Shown one piece after another: positions 47,081 to 57,034 of a DNA stretch of 64,000 nt (positions are counted from its first letter, which is position 1; every line of letters begins with the position of its first letter). The DNA comes from Phocaeicola sp. (GTDB lineage: Bacteria > Bacteroidota > Bacteroidia > Bacteroidales > Bacteroidaceae): NCBI GenBank assembly GCA_022764505.1, contig JALEQJ010000053.1, positions 23,353 to 87,352 of the forward strand, written 5' to 3'. The position numbers and the translations under genes were made by a program. The notes under the pieces are model-generated. The model searched no databases. It was not told the DNA's origin and worked only from the letters and a program-made list of their open reading frames with translations.

Positions 47081-47088
47081 CAAAGGTA
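47081..47088 (-). promoter_or_regulatory. -7 promoter element of ktrBA
   Basis: TACCTTTG on the minus strand, 20 bases before ATG 47061; it rules out the longer frame start near 47097. Confidence 0.65.
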
Positions 47089-47195
47089 TGAAAACACTAT
47101 GTACAGCCATACTTTTTTCTATCTTTCCGTCAAAAAGGGATACAGACCACCCGAAAAAAGGAGAATTTATAAACGTCCGTATAAACCGATACTCG

Positions 47196-47203
47196 TATCT
47201 TTG
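47196..47203 (+). promoter_or_regulatory. -7 promoter element of the DUF4301 gene
   Basis: TATCTTTG, 39 bases upstream of ATG 47243, in the divergent gap with ktrBA. Confidence 0.6.
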
Positions 47204-47242
47204 TAACACTACAAATACCACTATAAAATACAATCATCTATT

Positions 47243-48772
47243 ATGTGGACAACAGAAGATAAAGCCATTTTCAAGGAAAAAGGCATCACAGAAAAACAAG
47301 TAAATGACCAACTGAAAAGATTTGAAGTAGGATTTCCTTATTTGGATTTAACAGACGTAGCAACTATAGAAAACAAAGGCATCTTACGTTTGCAAAACAC
47401 AGAAGAGGAAGAAGTCATTCAAGAATGGGAAACCTATAGACTGTCTACAGAAAGAAAAGAAATACTCAAGTTCGTTCCTGCCTCCGGTGCAGCAAGCAGA
47501 ATGTTCAAGGATCTTTTTGAGTTTCTTACTTCAGAAAGAGAAGAACCCACTACAACTTTTGAGATCAAATTCTTTCAACACCTCAAAGAGTTTGCCTTCT
47601 ATTCCGCACTGAACGATACTTGCCTCCATCTATATGCTAAAGATATCCCTTCCCTGCTTATGGAGAAGCAGTACAAAAGCATCGTACAGTCGCTATTGGG
47701 AACAGAAGGATTGAATTATGGCAAACTACCCAAAGGATTATTGCTCTTTCATCATTATACACAAGGAAACAGAACACCCGTAGAAGAACATTTGGTAGAG
47801 GGCGCACTCTATGCTGCAGATAGCGAAGATGAGGTACACTTGCATTTTACAGTATCTACAGAACATCGTGCACTCTTCGAAGCATTATTGAAAGAAAAAA
47901 CAACAACCTACGAGGAGCAACTACAGAAAAAATTCCACGTAAGTTTCTCGGAACAGAAAAGCAGCACAGACACCATTGCTGCCAATGCAGAAAACCAAGC
48001 CTTCAGAGAAAACGGAGAATTGGTATTCAGACCCGGCGGACACGGGGCTTTAATAGAAAATTTGAACGACTTAGATGCAGACATCATCTTTATCAAGAAT
48101 ATAGATAATGTAGTGCCCGATACTCTCAAAGCAGATACCGTACGGTATAAGAAAATCATAGCCGGACTACTTGTGAAACTGCAAAAACAAGTATTCGCTT
48201 ACCTGCATCTCTTAGATCGTGGCAACTATACAGAAGAAGACATCAAGCAGATTTTTCGCTTTTTACAAGAAGAACTTCAAGTGCAGTATCCCGAATCTTG
48301 GGAAAGAGAAGACCTCAAAACGCAAGCACTCTACGCTTACCAAGTACTCCACAGACCGCTACGCATCTGTGGTATGGTGAAGAATATAGGAGAACCCGGT
48401 GGTGGTCCTTTCTGGGTGAAGGATAAGCAAGGTATAACAACTCTGCAAATCATAGAAAGCTCACAAATCAATATGCAATCTCCCATACAAAGAACTATGT
48501 TTGAGGGAGGCACACATTTCAATCCCGTAGATCTGGTATGTGCAACAAAAGACTACAAAGGACATAAATTCCTTCTCACAAATTTCGTAGACGAAGAAAC
48601 CGGCTTTATTTCCTCTAAATCCAAGAATGGTCAAGAACTCAAAGCACTGGAGTTACCGGGCTTATGGAATGGTGCTATGAGCAAGTGGAATACCCTCTTT
48701 GTAGAAGTTCCACTAAGTACTTTCAATCCTGTAAAAACCGTAAACGATCTTTTGAGAAAAGAACATCAGTAA
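47243..48772 (+). CDS. DUF4301 family protein
   Basis: A 509-residue cytosolic protein of a family nearly confined to Bacteroidetes. Recognisable parts are KFVPASGAASRMFKDLFEFL near 75-95, FRPGGHGALIENLNDLDADIIFIKNIDNV near 265-295, and GEPGGGPFWVKD near 390. The glycine-rich SGAASRM and the FRPGGHGAL..DADII pattern recall sugar-phosphate nucleotidyltransferase folds, but no activity is established. No signal peptide. It stands alone between its own promoter and a two-way terminator. Confidence 0.85.
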   Translation: MWTTEDKAIFKEKGITEKQVNDQLKRFEVGFPYLDLTDVATIENKGILRLQNTEEEEVIQEWETYRLSTERKEILKFVPASGAASRMFKDLFEFLTSEREEPTTTFEIKFFQHLKEFAFYSALNDTCLHLYAKDIPSLLMEKQYKSIVQSLLGTEGLNYGKLPKGLLLFHHYTQGNRTPVEEHLVEGALYAADSEDEVHLHFTVSTEHRALFEALLKEKTTTYEEQLQKKFHVSFSEQKSSTDTIAANAENQAFRENGELVFRPGGHGALIENLNDLDADIIFIKNIDNVVPDTLKADTVRYKKIIAGLLVKLQKQVFAYLHLLDRGNYTEEDIKQIFRFLQEELQVQYPESWEREDLKTQALYAYQVLHRPLRICGMVKNIGEPGGGPFWVKDKQGITTLQIIESSQINMQSPIQRTMFEGGTHFNPVDLVCATKDYKGHKFLLTNFVDEETGFISSKSKNGQELKALELPGLWNGAMSKWNTLFVEVPLSTFNPVKTVNDLLRKEHQ

Positions 48773-48799
48773 ACTCTATTGGTGGAATATAGGAAAAAG

Positions 48800-48838
48800 A
48801 AAACGGCTATATCGTCTAAAAGATGATATAGCCGTTTT
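48800..48838. terminator. bidirectional terminator between DUF4301 and sdaA genes
   Basis: AAAACGGCTATATC (48800-48813) and GATATAGCCGTTTT (48825-48838) form a perfect 14-bp stem with A/T tails on both sides, between convergent genes. Confidence 0.9.
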
Positions 48839-48860
48839 ACTTATAGTACAGGTTTTCTGC

Positions 48861-50066
48861 TTACACAGTTTCGTAGTGTTTAGCAAGTCCCCCTTCACTG
48901 GTTTCTTTATAGAGAGATGGCAGGTCATTACCTGTCTGTTTCATTACCTGTACTACCTTATCAAAAGAAACTCGGTGGCGACCATCTGTCAGCGTAGCGT
49001 ACAAATTGGAATCCAAAGCACGTGCGGCAGCATAAGCATTTCTTTCTATACAAGGAATTTGTACCAAGCCACAAACCGGATCGCAAGTCATACCTAAATG
49101 GTGTTCCAAGCCCATTTCCGCAGCATATTCTATTTGTGCCGGAGTTCCACCGAAGAGTTGAGAAGCTGCAGCAGATGCCATAGAACAAGCTACCCCTACC
49201 TCTGCCTGACAACCGGCTTCTGCACCGGAAATAGAAGCATTGCACTTCACTATATTTCCTACCAATCCGGCAGTAGCCAAGGCACGCAAGATACGTGCAT
49301 CACTAAACTCTTTCACTTTCTGTAGATGATAGAGGACAGCAGGCAATACTCCAGATGCACCGCAAGTAGGTGCTGTAACAATGCGTCCTCCTGAAGCATT
49401 CTCTTCGCTTACAGCTAAGGCATAAGCAAAAACCAATCCTCGACTACGCAAAGAATCTTTATACCCCAAGGCTTTCACATGGTAAGAAGCTGCTTTTCTT
49501 CGTAAATTCAGAGGACCGGGCAAAGCTCCTTCAGTATCCAATCCACGTTCTACAGCAGCTTTCATTGTTTCCCAAATTTCCGCTAAGTAGTCCCAAATAT
49601 CTTCTCCTTCACATTCTGCCACATATTCCCAATATCCACGTCCTGTACGCTCGCACCATGCTTGCACTTGAGACATTGTTGTCATTTCGTAAATATCGGG
49701 CGTGGTTCCTTGTGGTTTTCCCTCTTCTGCCAATGCTCCTCCCCCTACACTGAATACTGTCCATTCATGAGATAAGCTACCATCTGCCTGCTTCACGCGG
49801 AAAGTCATACCATTGGGGTGAAGAGGTAAAAAGATTTGAGGCTCCCAAACAAATTCTACAGGTGCTACTTTCTCCAATTCTTCTTGAATAGCAGCATCTG
49901 TCATGTGCCCTTTTCCTGTAGCAGCTAAACTTCCATATAGCGTAACTTGGAAGCTATGTGCATCGGGGTGTTCATCTCTGTACTGTATAGCAGCTTTACG
50001 AGGTCCTATTGTATGACTGCTGGAAGGACCATTGCCTATTCTGTATAATTCCTTTATTGATTTCAT
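48861..50066 (-). CDS. sdaA: L-serine ammonia-lyase (iron-sulfur)
   Basis: Deaminates L-serine to pyruvate and ammonia. The single-chain 401-residue form has both the beta part ([16 protein letters not shown] at the N-terminus) and the alpha part with the 4Fe-4S cysteines in APTCGASG and [12 protein letters not shown]. The substrate-side block [10 protein letters not shown] follows. It lies 22 bases after mltD and may be read from the parAB transcript. Amino-acid catabolism fits an asaccharolytic or proteolytic lifestyle. Confidence 0.93.
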   Translation of the reverse strand: MKSIKELYRIGNGPSSSHTIGPRKAAIQYRDEHPDAHSFQVTLYGSLAATGKGHMTDAAIQEELEKVAPVEFVWEPQIFLPLHPNGMTFRVKQADGSLSHEWTVFSVGGGALAEEGKPQGTTPDIYEMTTMSQVQAWCERTGRGYWEYVAECEGEDIWDYLAEIWETMKAAVERGLDTEGALPGPLNLRRKAASYHVKALGYKDSLRSRGLVFAYALAVSEENASGGRIVTAPTCGASGVLPAVLYHLQKVKEFSDARILRALATAGLVGNIVKCNASISGAEAGCQAEVGVACSMASAAASQLFGGTPAQIEYAAEMGLEHHLGMTCDPVCGLVQIPCIERNAYAAARALDSNLYATLTDGRHRVSFDKVVQVMKQTGNDLPSLYKETSEGGLAKHYETV

Positions 50067-50088
50067 GTTATTAGTATGATAAGGGTGA

Positions 50089-51369
50089 TTATTTCACACG
50101 AAGCGTTTTGCCTTTCTGTATTGTATTTCCTTTTATACCATTGAGACGTTTCAGTTTTGCTACTGTTGTACCATGCTTTTTAGCTATAGAACTGAGGGTT
50201 TCTCCTGCACGTACCTTATGAGATTTTTTCCCCGCAACGCGCGTACTTTTTTTCGTAGATTTAGAGGACTCTATTGGAGCTTCATCTATTTCTACGATCT
50301 CTCTACGACCTATATAAGCATCGCTATCACTGCTCACTATGCTATCTTCGTTGTCTATATATTGATCTATCAAGCTCTTTGGTAATCTTAGCGCATACGC
50401 TCCTGCATTTCCGGGAATCACATCTCTCTTCAGTTCCGGATTCAACGCACGTAGGAGTTCTATATTTATATCCTTGCATGCCTCTACTACCTGATTAAAA
50501 TGAATGTTTTTATGTACATGTACGGTATCTGTTCCCTCCGGATATTGATCCATTTCCATAGGTGTGATATGATGCTCACAATAATAAGTCATAATGTAAT
50601 TGGCTGCAATGAATGCTGGCACATATCCTCTGGTTTCTCTCGGCAGATAACTATAAATCTCCCAATAATCTGTCTTTCCACCCGCACGTTTAATCGCCTT
50701 ATTCACGGTTCCGGGACCACAATTATATGCCGCCAAAACCAAATGCCAATCATTGTATATACCATACAAATCTTTCAAGTAACGTGCCGCCGCTCTGGAA
50801 GACTTGAAAGGATCTCTACGCTCGTCCATCAAACTATTATTTTCCAAGCCATAGCTTTGTCCTGTACGTAACATAAACTGCCAAAGCCCAACAGCACCTT
50901 GTCTGGAAGTTGCAGTAGGATTCATAGCAGATTCTATTACGGGAAGATATTTCAGCTCATTGGGCAAGTTATACAAATCCAGAGCTTCTTCTATCATAGG
51001 CATATATAGATTTCCTGCAGTAAGCATAAAAGCTACTTTATTGCGCAGTCTGTTGGCGTAAGCATCTATAAATCCTCTTACTACACTATTGTAGGGCATT
51101 TCTATCACAGCCGGAATCCGTTTCAAACGTTCTCTGTAGACTTCATCACTTACGATAGGTGCTGTATCAAAATCTCCACAATCTTTTGATGCTTTGATGT
51201 AACGTTTCGCCAACCAACTTTTATAAAGACTGTCCATAGAGGACTGCATACCCTCTGGCAAATCTATGGTTTCTTGCTCCCCTTTAGAAGAATTGACTGT
51301 GATACTTTGCTGTGCTACTGCAGTGAGTGTTAAGCAAGCGAATAAGAAACTGATATAAATTCTTTTCAT
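50089..51369 (-). CDS. mltD: membrane-bound-type lytic murein transglycosylase with LysM domain
   Basis: Cleaves peptidoglycan glycan strands to anhydromuropeptides. The 426-residue protein has a signal peptide (MKRIYISFLFACLTLTAVAQ), an SLT domain (about 110-290) whose catalytic glutamate lies in LPVIESAMNPTATSRQGAVGLWQFM, with AAYNCGPGTVNKAI, and one C-terminal LysM repeat (HKVRAGETLSSIAKKHGTTVAKLKRLN...). ATG 51369 replaces a frame-open start at 51399 that lacks a signal peptide. It follows DUF5683 by 11 bases. Confidence 0.91.
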   Translation of the reverse strand: MKRIYISFLFACLTLTAVAQQSITVNSSKGEQETIDLPEGMQSSMDSLYKSWLAKRYIKASKDCGDFDTAPIVSDEVYRERLKRIPAVIEMPYNSVVRGFIDAYANRLRNKVAFMLTAGNLYMPMIEEALDLYNLPNELKYLPVIESAMNPTATSRQGAVGLWQFMLRTGQSYGLENNSLMDERRDPFKSSRAAARYLKDLYGIYNDWHLVLAAYNCGPGTVNKAIKRAGGKTDYWEIYSYLPRETRGYVPAFIAANYIMTYYCEHHITPMEMDQYPEGTDTVHVHKNIHFNQVVEACKDINIELLRALNPELKRDVIPGNAGAYALRLPKSLIDQYIDNEDSIVSSDSDAYIGRREIVEIDEAPIESSKSTKKSTRVAGKKSHKVRAGETLSSIAKKHGTTVAKLKRLNGIKGNTIQKGKTLRVK

Positions 51370-51380
51370 TGTGTTTGTGT

Positions 51381-52163
51381 TCAAAAATTGATGGTACATT
51401 TTAGCCCTAATCCTTGCGATTCGTAAGGTCTTTGAGGGTCTGCATAAAATAGTGTAGGTGCTACAGTCATACTCAAATCCGAAGATATATCAAAGTCCGA
51501 GAGTTCTGCATCTACATACGCATCTATCACAGAAAGCAAGTACACACCAATGGTTATAATGATACTCAAATCTCTCTGTCTCCGATAGATATCTTTTCGG
51601 CTTCGGAACAGCTCTTGATAGTAGGAAAGATTACTTTTTACATCTACGTGCGAAGGTAAAAAATCTTGATAACTTTTTCTGGTAGGATTATCGCTCATAA
51701 TGTCTTGATAGGCTTGCGAGTAATCTTTGTACATATTGCTATTCCAAGAGACTGCATAAGCACAACCCACAAAACCACCATATATGATAGGTAATTTCCA
51801 ATACTTCCTGTTATAGATTTGTCCTGCTCCCGGAAATACTAAAGCAAGCCACAACGCCTTTTGTGGCTTAGGTAGCCATTGTTCTTTGGGAAGTTTGAGA
51901 GGGGGAAGCGGAGCTTTGGAAAGAGAATCTTTTTGTTTGCCCAAATGAAGCGTATCCAGATTTATCAAAGCCTCATCTTGTGGCACGACAGAACGCTCAC
52001 CTATCACCAAACTATCTTTTATTTGCTTTGCCCGAATACTATCTGTAGGAAGTGTGCGCTTCCTACGTTCTTTAGAACGCTGTGCTTGCACACTCAGTGT
52101 ACAACAAAACAGAAGTGTCAGTACGCTCCAAATAATCTTCCTAATATAATGAGAGGTATTCAA
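51381..52163 (-). CDS. DUF5683 domain protein, exported
   Basis: A 260-residue Bacteroidetes-specific protein. The signal peptide is about residues 1-28 (ending SVQAQ), then a charged linker, and a DUF5683 core LPKPQKALWLALVFPGAGQIYNRKYWKLPIIYGGFVGCAYAVSWN with hydrophobic hairpins; a late segment (LSIIITIGVYLLSVIDAYVDAEL) may re-enter the membrane. Its fixed place between parB and a lytic transglycosylase suggests a cell-envelope role linked to division or chromosome segregation; the function is unknown. Confidence 0.85.
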   Translation of the reverse strand: MNTSHYIRKIIWSVLTLLFCCTLSVQAQRSKERRKRTLPTDSIRAKQIKDSLVIGERSVVPQDEALINLDTLHLGKQKDSLSKAPLPPLKLPKEQWLPKPQKALWLALVFPGAGQIYNRKYWKLPIIYGGFVGCAYAVSWNSNMYKDYSQAYQDIMSDNPTRKSYQDFLPSHVDVKSNLSYYQELFRSRKDIYRRQRDLSIIITIGVYLLSVIDAYVDAELSDFDISSDLSMTVAPTLFYADPQRPYESQGLGLKCTINF

Positions 52164-52171
52164 AATAATAC

Positions 52172-53062
52172 TTAGCGAATGGTCTTGTCCAATAAATCTA
52201 TAATACGTGCCAAATCTTCATCGTTTGAAAAAGGAATCGTAATACGCCCTTTCCCTTTCTCGGTTTGAGAAAGGCTTACTTTGGTTCCAAAACGAGAAGT
52301 CAATTGCTTCTGTAAATCCTGATATGCAGAAGAAAGTGGCGCACTTTTCTTGCTCAAACGTTTAGCCCCTACTTGAACCGTTTCTCCTGTAGCCAATGCC
52401 TTTGCCAATTCTTCTACCTTACGTACCGAATACTTTTCCTTGAGCAATTCCTGAAAAAGCCCCAACTGTATTTGTGGATCATCTATGGTGAGCAACGCAC
52501 GTGCGTGTCCCATATCTATAGATTTATTCTTTAGTGCTATCTGTATAGGAGCAGGTAGTTTGAGTAAGCGTAGATAGTTTGTAACCGTAGCGCGTTTCTT
52601 TCCTACCCGTTCACTCAGCTTTTCCTGTGTCATACCCGGTTGCTCCAATAGTTGCTGATATGCCAAGGCTATTTCCAAAGAATTAAGATCTTCACGCTGG
52701 ATATTCTCTACCAGTGCCATCTCCATCACATTATCATCGTCTGCGGTGCGAATGTAGGCTGGTATAGATTTTAACCCTACACGTTGCGATGCTCTAAAAC
52801 GACGTTCTCCTGCAATAATCTGGTAGGTTCCGTCTTCCATCTTGCGCAAAGTAATAGGTTGTATAATACCTATCTCTGCTATAGAATCTGCTAATTCTTG
52901 GAGGGCATCTTCATCAAATTCACGTCGTGGCTGATTAGGGTTTCGTACAATGCGACTCAATTCTACTTCACTGATGGAAGAGCCTGAAGTAGTTACTTCT
53001 TCTTTTGCAGAAATGAGAGCATCTAATCCTCTACCCAATGCGTATTTTTTCTGAACTGCCAT
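52172..53062 (-). CDS. parB: chromosome partitioning protein ParB
   Basis: CTP-dependent DNA clamp that loads at parS near the replication origin. The 296 residues show the ParB/Srx domain (IVRNPNQPRREFDEDALQELADSI, GERRFRAS with the GERRxRA CTP motif), the central helix-turn-helix (MTQEKLSERVGKKRATVTNYLRLLKLP) and a C-terminal dimerisation segment (DEDLARIIDLLDKTI). It begins eight bases after parA. Confidence 0.95.
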   Translation of the reverse strand: MAVQKKYALGRGLDALISAKEEVTTSGSSISEVELSRIVRNPNQPRREFDEDALQELADSIAEIGIIQPITLRKMEDGTYQIIAGERRFRASQRVGLKSIPAYIRTADDDNVMEMALVENIQREDLNSLEIALAYQQLLEQPGMTQEKLSERVGKKRATVTNYLRLLKLPAPIQIALKNKSIDMGHARALLTIDDPQIQLGLFQELLKEKYSVRKVEELAKALATGETVQVGAKRLSKKSAPLSSAYQDLQKQLTSRFGTKVSLSQTEKGKGRITIPFSNDEDLARIIDLLDKTIR

Positions 53063-53070
53063 GAGATGAT

Positions 53071-53838
53071 TTATTTTTGGTTCTTGGTAATGATTTCTTG
53101 TGCCAATGCTAAGTGGTTCTTTGCTCCTGTAGAATCTGCATCGTAAAGAATAGCGGGAATACCGTGGCTGGGTGCTTCGCTCAACTTCACGTTACGCTGA
53201 ATTATAGTCTTGAAAACAAGTTCTTGGAAATGTCTTTTTACTTCATCGTAAATCTGATTAGCAAGGCGCAAACGAGAATCATACATAGTAAGTAAAAAGC
53301 CTTCTATGTCTAACTCTGTATTGAGTCTGCTCTTTATGATCTTGATCGTATTCAAAAGCTTACTGATACCTTCCAAAGCGAAATACTCACATTGCACCGG
53401 TATAATTACAGAGTCTGCTGCTGTAAGCGAATTGATCGTGATAAGTCCCAGAGAAGGAGAACAGTCTATCAATATAAAATCATAATCGTCTTTTATGGAG
53501 CTCAATGCTTTCTTCAGTACATTTTCTCGTTCCTCTACATGAAGCATTTCTATTTCTGCTCCTACCAAATTGATATGAGAAGGTATAATATCCAACCCGT
53601 CTATATCTGTAGTATAAACAGCCTCTTTTATATCATTTCCATTGATAAGGCATTCGTAAATAGAACAATCTACCTGTTTGAGGTCTACCCCCAAACCTGA
53701 AGAAGCATTGGCTTGTGGGTCTGCATCTATCACTAAGACTTTCTTTTCCAATGTAGCCAGTGAAGCAGCCAAATTTATAGTGGTAGTGGTCTTCCCCACT
53801 CCTCCTTTCTGATTTGCCAAAGCGATTATTTTACCCAT
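53071..53838 (-). CDS. parA: chromosome partitioning ATPase ParA (Soj)
   Basis: Deviant Walker ATPase that moves ParB-parS complexes. The 255 residues have the P-loop KGGVGKTTTTINLAASLA at 10-27 (signature lysine of the ParA/MinD family), DADPQANASSG and IDCSPSLGLITINSL. It heads a minus-strand run parA-parB-DUF5683-mltD-sdaA with gaps of 8-22 bases. Its upstream leader contains a degenerate parS-like 16-mer at 53845-53860. Confidence 0.95.
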   Translation of the reverse strand: MGKIIALANQKGGVGKTTTTINLAASLATLEKKVLVIDADPQANASSGLGVDLKQVDCSIYECLINGNDIKEAVYTTDIDGLDIIPSHINLVGAEIEMLHVEERENVLKKALSSIKDDYDFILIDCSPSLGLITINSLTAADSVIIPVQCEYFALEGISKLLNTIKIIKSRLNTELDIEGFLLTMYDSRLRLANQIYDEVKRHFQELVFKTIIQRNVKLSEAPSHGIPAILYDADSTGAKNHLALAQEIITKNQK

Positions 53839-53950
53839 AAGTCTTCTTTCTTGTGAAACTGCGAAAGTAATAAAGAATCATTGATATTTCCTTACTTCTT
53901 ATTTATATTTTATATTGATTAAAAGAGAATGACAAGTACATCTTACCTGT

Positions 53951-55222
53951 TTATTCTTCTGTGTATCTCTCTATGGTTTGCTTACGATCCGGACCTACAG
54001 AAACGAACTTAATTGGTGTTTCCAACTCTTCTTCCAAGAAGTCCAAGTAAGCATTAAATTCTTCCGGAAATTCATTCTCATCGGTGAGTTTGGTAAGGTC
54101 TGTCTGCCAACCAGGAAGTTCTACATAAACAGGCTCTACTCCTTCTGTAACATCGTAAGGGAAGTAGTCTATTATTTCTCCATTTACCTTATAAGCTACA
54201 CAAGCCTTGATGGTATCAAAAGTATCCAAGACATCACTCTTCATAAGGATAAGTTGTGTTACACCATTGACCATAATAGCATATTTCAGAGCTACTAAAT
54301 CTACCCAGCCGCAACGTCTTTCTCTACCGGTTACCGCACCATATTCGTGTCCTATATCTCTGAGTTTCTTTCCGGTTTCATCAAACAGTTCTGTAGGAAA
54401 AGGCCCACTTCCTACACGTGTACAGTAGGCTTTCATAATACCATAAACATCTCCTATTTTATTGGGACTGATACCCAATCCTGTACAAGCACCTGCACAA
54501 ACCGTATTGGAAGAAGTTACGAAAGGATAAGAACCGAAATCTACGTCCAACATAGTGCCTTGTGCACCTTCGCAAAGCACCGTTTTTTCATTTTTAAGCA
54601 TACGGTTTATCTCGTGTTCGCTGTCCACCAAATTGAAAGTCTTAAGGTATTCCACAGCAGACAGCCATTCTTTTTCCGCTTCGGTTATGTCATATTCGTA
54701 CTGTAAACTTCTAAGAATAGCCTCGTGGCGTGCCTTGGCTGCTTGATATTTTTCTTCAAAGTGATGCAAGATATCTCCTACTCTCACACCGGTTCTGTTT
54801 ACTTTATCTGTATAAGTAGGTCCTATCCCTTTCCCTGTAGTACCTACTTTTCCACTTCCTTTGGCAGCTTCGTAGGCTGCGTCCAATGCCCTATGTGTAG
54901 GAAGTATAAGATGCGCTTTCTTGGATATGTACAATCGTTCTTTCAGTGGGTGTCCGGAAGCTTCCAAAGCTTCTGCTTCTGCCTTAAACAGAGCAGGATC
55001 CAGCACAACACCATTTCCTATGATGTTTATTTTGTCTCCTTGAAAGATTCCCGAAGGAATAGAACGAAGGACGTATTTTTCCCCTTCAAACTCCAATGTA
55101 TGTCCGGCATTAGGACCTCCTTGAAAACGTGCTATCACATCATAACGCGGAGTTAAAACGTCTACCACTTTTCCTTTTCCCTCGTCGCCCCATTGCAACC
55201 CTAATAGTACATCTACTTTCAT
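53951..55222 (-). CDS. purA: adenylosuccinate synthetase
   Basis: Joins IMP and aspartate with GTP, the first committed step to AMP. The 423-residue enzyme begins with the GTP loop VDVLLGLQWGDEGKGKVVD, followed by GGPNAGHT, TGKGIGPTYTDK and GAQGTMLDVDFGSYPFVTSSNT, and RRCGWVDLVALKYA. The start overlaps the stop of the fur-family gene in an ATGA, so the two are translationally coupled. Confidence 0.95.
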   Translation of the reverse strand: MKVDVLLGLQWGDEGKGKVVDVLTPRYDVIARFQGGPNAGHTLEFEGEKYVLRSIPSGIFQGDKINIIGNGVVLDPALFKAEAEALEASGHPLKERLYISKKAHLILPTHRALDAAYEAAKGSGKVGTTGKGIGPTYTDKVNRTGVRVGDILHHFEEKYQAAKARHEAILRSLQYEYDITEAEKEWLSAVEYLKTFNLVDSEHEINRMLKNEKTVLCEGAQGTMLDVDFGSYPFVTSSNTVCAGACTGLGISPNKIGDVYGIMKAYCTRVGSGPFPTELFDETGKKLRDIGHEYGAVTGRERRCGWVDLVALKYAIMVNGVTQLILMKSDVLDTFDTIKACVAYKVNGEIIDYFPYDVTEGVEPVYVELPGWQTDLTKLTDENEFPEEFNAYLDFLEEELETPIKFVSVGPDRKQTIERYTEE

Positions 55223-55701
55223 CTTTCTTTCATTTGTTGTTTTGTTTTTTTCTTTGTCAGCTTTCTTTTACAAGCACTACACATTCCATATATATATAAG
55301 GAATAATGAGAGGCTGTAAAATTTCTTACTTTGGCATTCGTGATGGCACGCTGTAAATAAGGGTCTTCAAATTCTGTTACCTTACCACAAGACGTGCATA
55401 TAGTATGATGATGTGTTTCATTATTGTAAGCACGTTCATACTGAGAAGTATTCCCGAACTGATGTTTCAGAACTAACCCCGCATTGATAAATAACATAAT
55501 AGAATTGTACAAGGTAGCTCTGCTTACTCTGAAACGTTTCCCTTCTGCCATACTTTTATACAGACTATCTATATCAAAATGTCCATCGGAAGAATAGATG
55601 GTGTCCAATATAGCATACCGCTCGGGCGTTTTTCTACGTCCGTGCTTCTGCAAGTAGTCTGTGAGTATATTACGCACATTCTCTCTTATTTCGTCTGTCA
55701 T
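55219..55701 (-). CDS. Fur-family transcriptional regulator
   Basis: A 160-residue metal-dependent repressor. The winged helix lies at about 10-85 (RRKTPERYAILDTIYSSDGHFDIDSLYKSM..RVSRATLYNSIMLFINAGLV), and the metal-sensing part has HHHTICTSCGKVTEFED and a second CxxC (CSACKRK), the structural zinc site. ATG 55701 is chosen: the open frame runs on to 55890 but crosses the -7 element at 55723-55730. It is co-transcribed with purA; the metal or peroxide it senses cannot be decided by sequence. Confidence 0.9.
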   Translation of the reverse strand: MTDEIRENVRNILTDYLQKHGRRKTPERYAILDTIYSSDGHFDIDSLYKSMAEGKRFRVSRATLYNSIMLFINAGLVLKHQFGNTSQYERAYNNETHHHTICTSCGKVTEFEDPYLQRAITNAKVRNFTASHYSLYIYGMCSACKRKLTKKKTKQQMKER

Positions 55702-55722
55702 TTCTTTAATGGTTTGAGACTT

Positions 55723-55730
55723 CAAAGGTA
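55723..55730 (-). promoter_or_regulatory. -7 promoter element of fur-purA
   Basis: TACCTTTG on the minus strand, 22 bases before ATG 55701. Confidence 0.62.
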
Positions 55731-55849
55731 TTTCTTTTCCTCGAAAATAGCTAAAAAAGAAACTACTGTTTTGCACTTTCACTCGTGGAGGAAAAGAGGA
55801 TAAAGATAGTTTCTTACCTATGCAAAATACAGCCTGCCATCTCCTATTT

Positions 55850-55894
55850 AATAATGAAAGGCATACTCCTATTATGAGTATGCCTTTCATTATT
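55850..55894 (-). terminator. intrinsic terminator after the DUF3332 gene
   Basis: A 19-bp perfect stem, AATAATGAAAGGCATACTC with its complement, around a 7-base loop. On the minus strand the 3' arm ends CATTATT; the T-tract is short. Confidence 0.8.
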
Positions 55895-55915
55895 GCTTAT
55901 CTTTGGCATCAGTGC

Positions 55916-56461
55916 TTATTGAACTCCGGCATCATAAAAACCTTTGCGCAAAGCCACTTTACCTATTTCATCGGCTGTTACAGTAAGAGGTTTTGCATTG
56001 GGACGATGCACAGTATAAGTTCCATTACCATTGCTACGGAAGAGAGGTACGAGTTTTTCTCCCTCACGAACGTTCCATGTTTGAGTTTCTTTTTCATACA
56101 CGAGCGAGAGTTCTTTTCCTTCTTCTCCTTTTCTACTGATAGTATAACCGTCTTCTCTTGTAGCAATGAGATAATCGTGTCCGTCTTTACCTTTTACTTC
56201 CTTTGTGCCTAGCTGTGCTGTAACCGGATTTTCTCCACTCCAAAATTCCACAGAGTTGAGAACCAAGATATCTGCCAAGTAAGCCACAGGATATACCGGT
56301 ATAATGTGGAAAGCCAAGAAAACTATTTCATTAGCAAACTTATTTCCTACACCAGCATTCCAGTTTCTTAAGTTATTCCAAAGCCCAAAAGAGCCTATAC
56401 AAGAAGAGAGGGTCAAGCCTCCTACGACCAAGGCCGCTACATACATTCTAATCTTTCTCAT
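55916..56461 (-). CDS. DUF3332 family lipoprotein
   Basis: A 181-residue envelope protein. A short signal peptide ends at the lipobox TLSSC (residue ~21), followed by the family block IGSFGLWNNLRNWNAGVGNKFANEIVFLAFHIIPVYPVAYLADILVLNSVEFWSGENP with a hydrophobic stretch. The rest is beta-rich (LIATREDGYTISRKGEEGKELSLVYEKETQTWNV). Function unknown. Confidence 0.82.
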   Translation of the reverse strand: MRKIRMYVAALVVGGLTLSSCIGSFGLWNNLRNWNAGVGNKFANEIVFLAFHIIPVYPVAYLADILVLNSVEFWSGENPVTAQLGTKEVKGKDGHDYLIATREDGYTISRKGEEGKELSLVYEKETQTWNVREGEKLVPLFRSNGNGTYTVHRPNAKPLTVTADEIGKVALRKGFYDAGVQ

Positions 56462-56611
56462 TTACTTGCTTTTTAATTTATTTCCATGAGCAAAGGTATA
56501 TATTCCATAAGTTCCTCTACTATCTTTTATCCCAAAACTGCACATAATCTTTACCGCAAAAGAGATTCCTTTTCTTAAAATACACTATTATAAAAGAGAA
56601 GTAACCCTCAC

Positions 56612-56690
56612 TATCTATAAACTTCCATTGAAGTCTATATAAATCATACTTTGGTTTACATAAACTTCCTCCGAAGTCTACATAAACCTA
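56612..56690. repeat. dispersed repeat element, copy D (tandem units)
   Basis: In the 613-base divergent gap before thrS, units on GTYTAYATAAA begin at 56633, 56654 and 56676 (21-22-bp period), preceded by a partial unit CTATAAACTTCCATTGAA. The flanking arms of copies A and C are not evident. The remainder of 56462-57074 shows no gene; only the thrS promoter is assignable. Confidence 0.6.
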
Positions 56691-57034
56691 ACTAAGGAAC
56701 AAAATAATAGTAATAAAGCCAACATCATTATGAAAAGCCTAAAAACACAAGTATTGCATAGCAGCAGTATGTACACCACTCCTTCATCTTATTTTTCAAG
56801 AGTTTATTCATAACAGGGCTCTCCTACAAACTTATGATCAAAACAAAGAGAGAAAGAAGAATAGGCAACAAGATAAATATCTATAAAATAGGTATTGAGT
56901 TGCCATAAATCTCCTCTACAAAACTACAATCTTACACCAAGACAAGTAGGTTTTTCTCACTAAGAGCCTCATTTCTTAACGTATGACTATACAAAAACGT
57001 GGTACTTATTGAATACTTCCCGAAAAAGTTTCTG

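Noticed and set aside
55702-55890. N-terminal extension of the Fur-family protein
   Set aside because: The 63 extra codons cross the -7 promoter element and encode no conserved sequence; Fur proteins start close to the winged helix.
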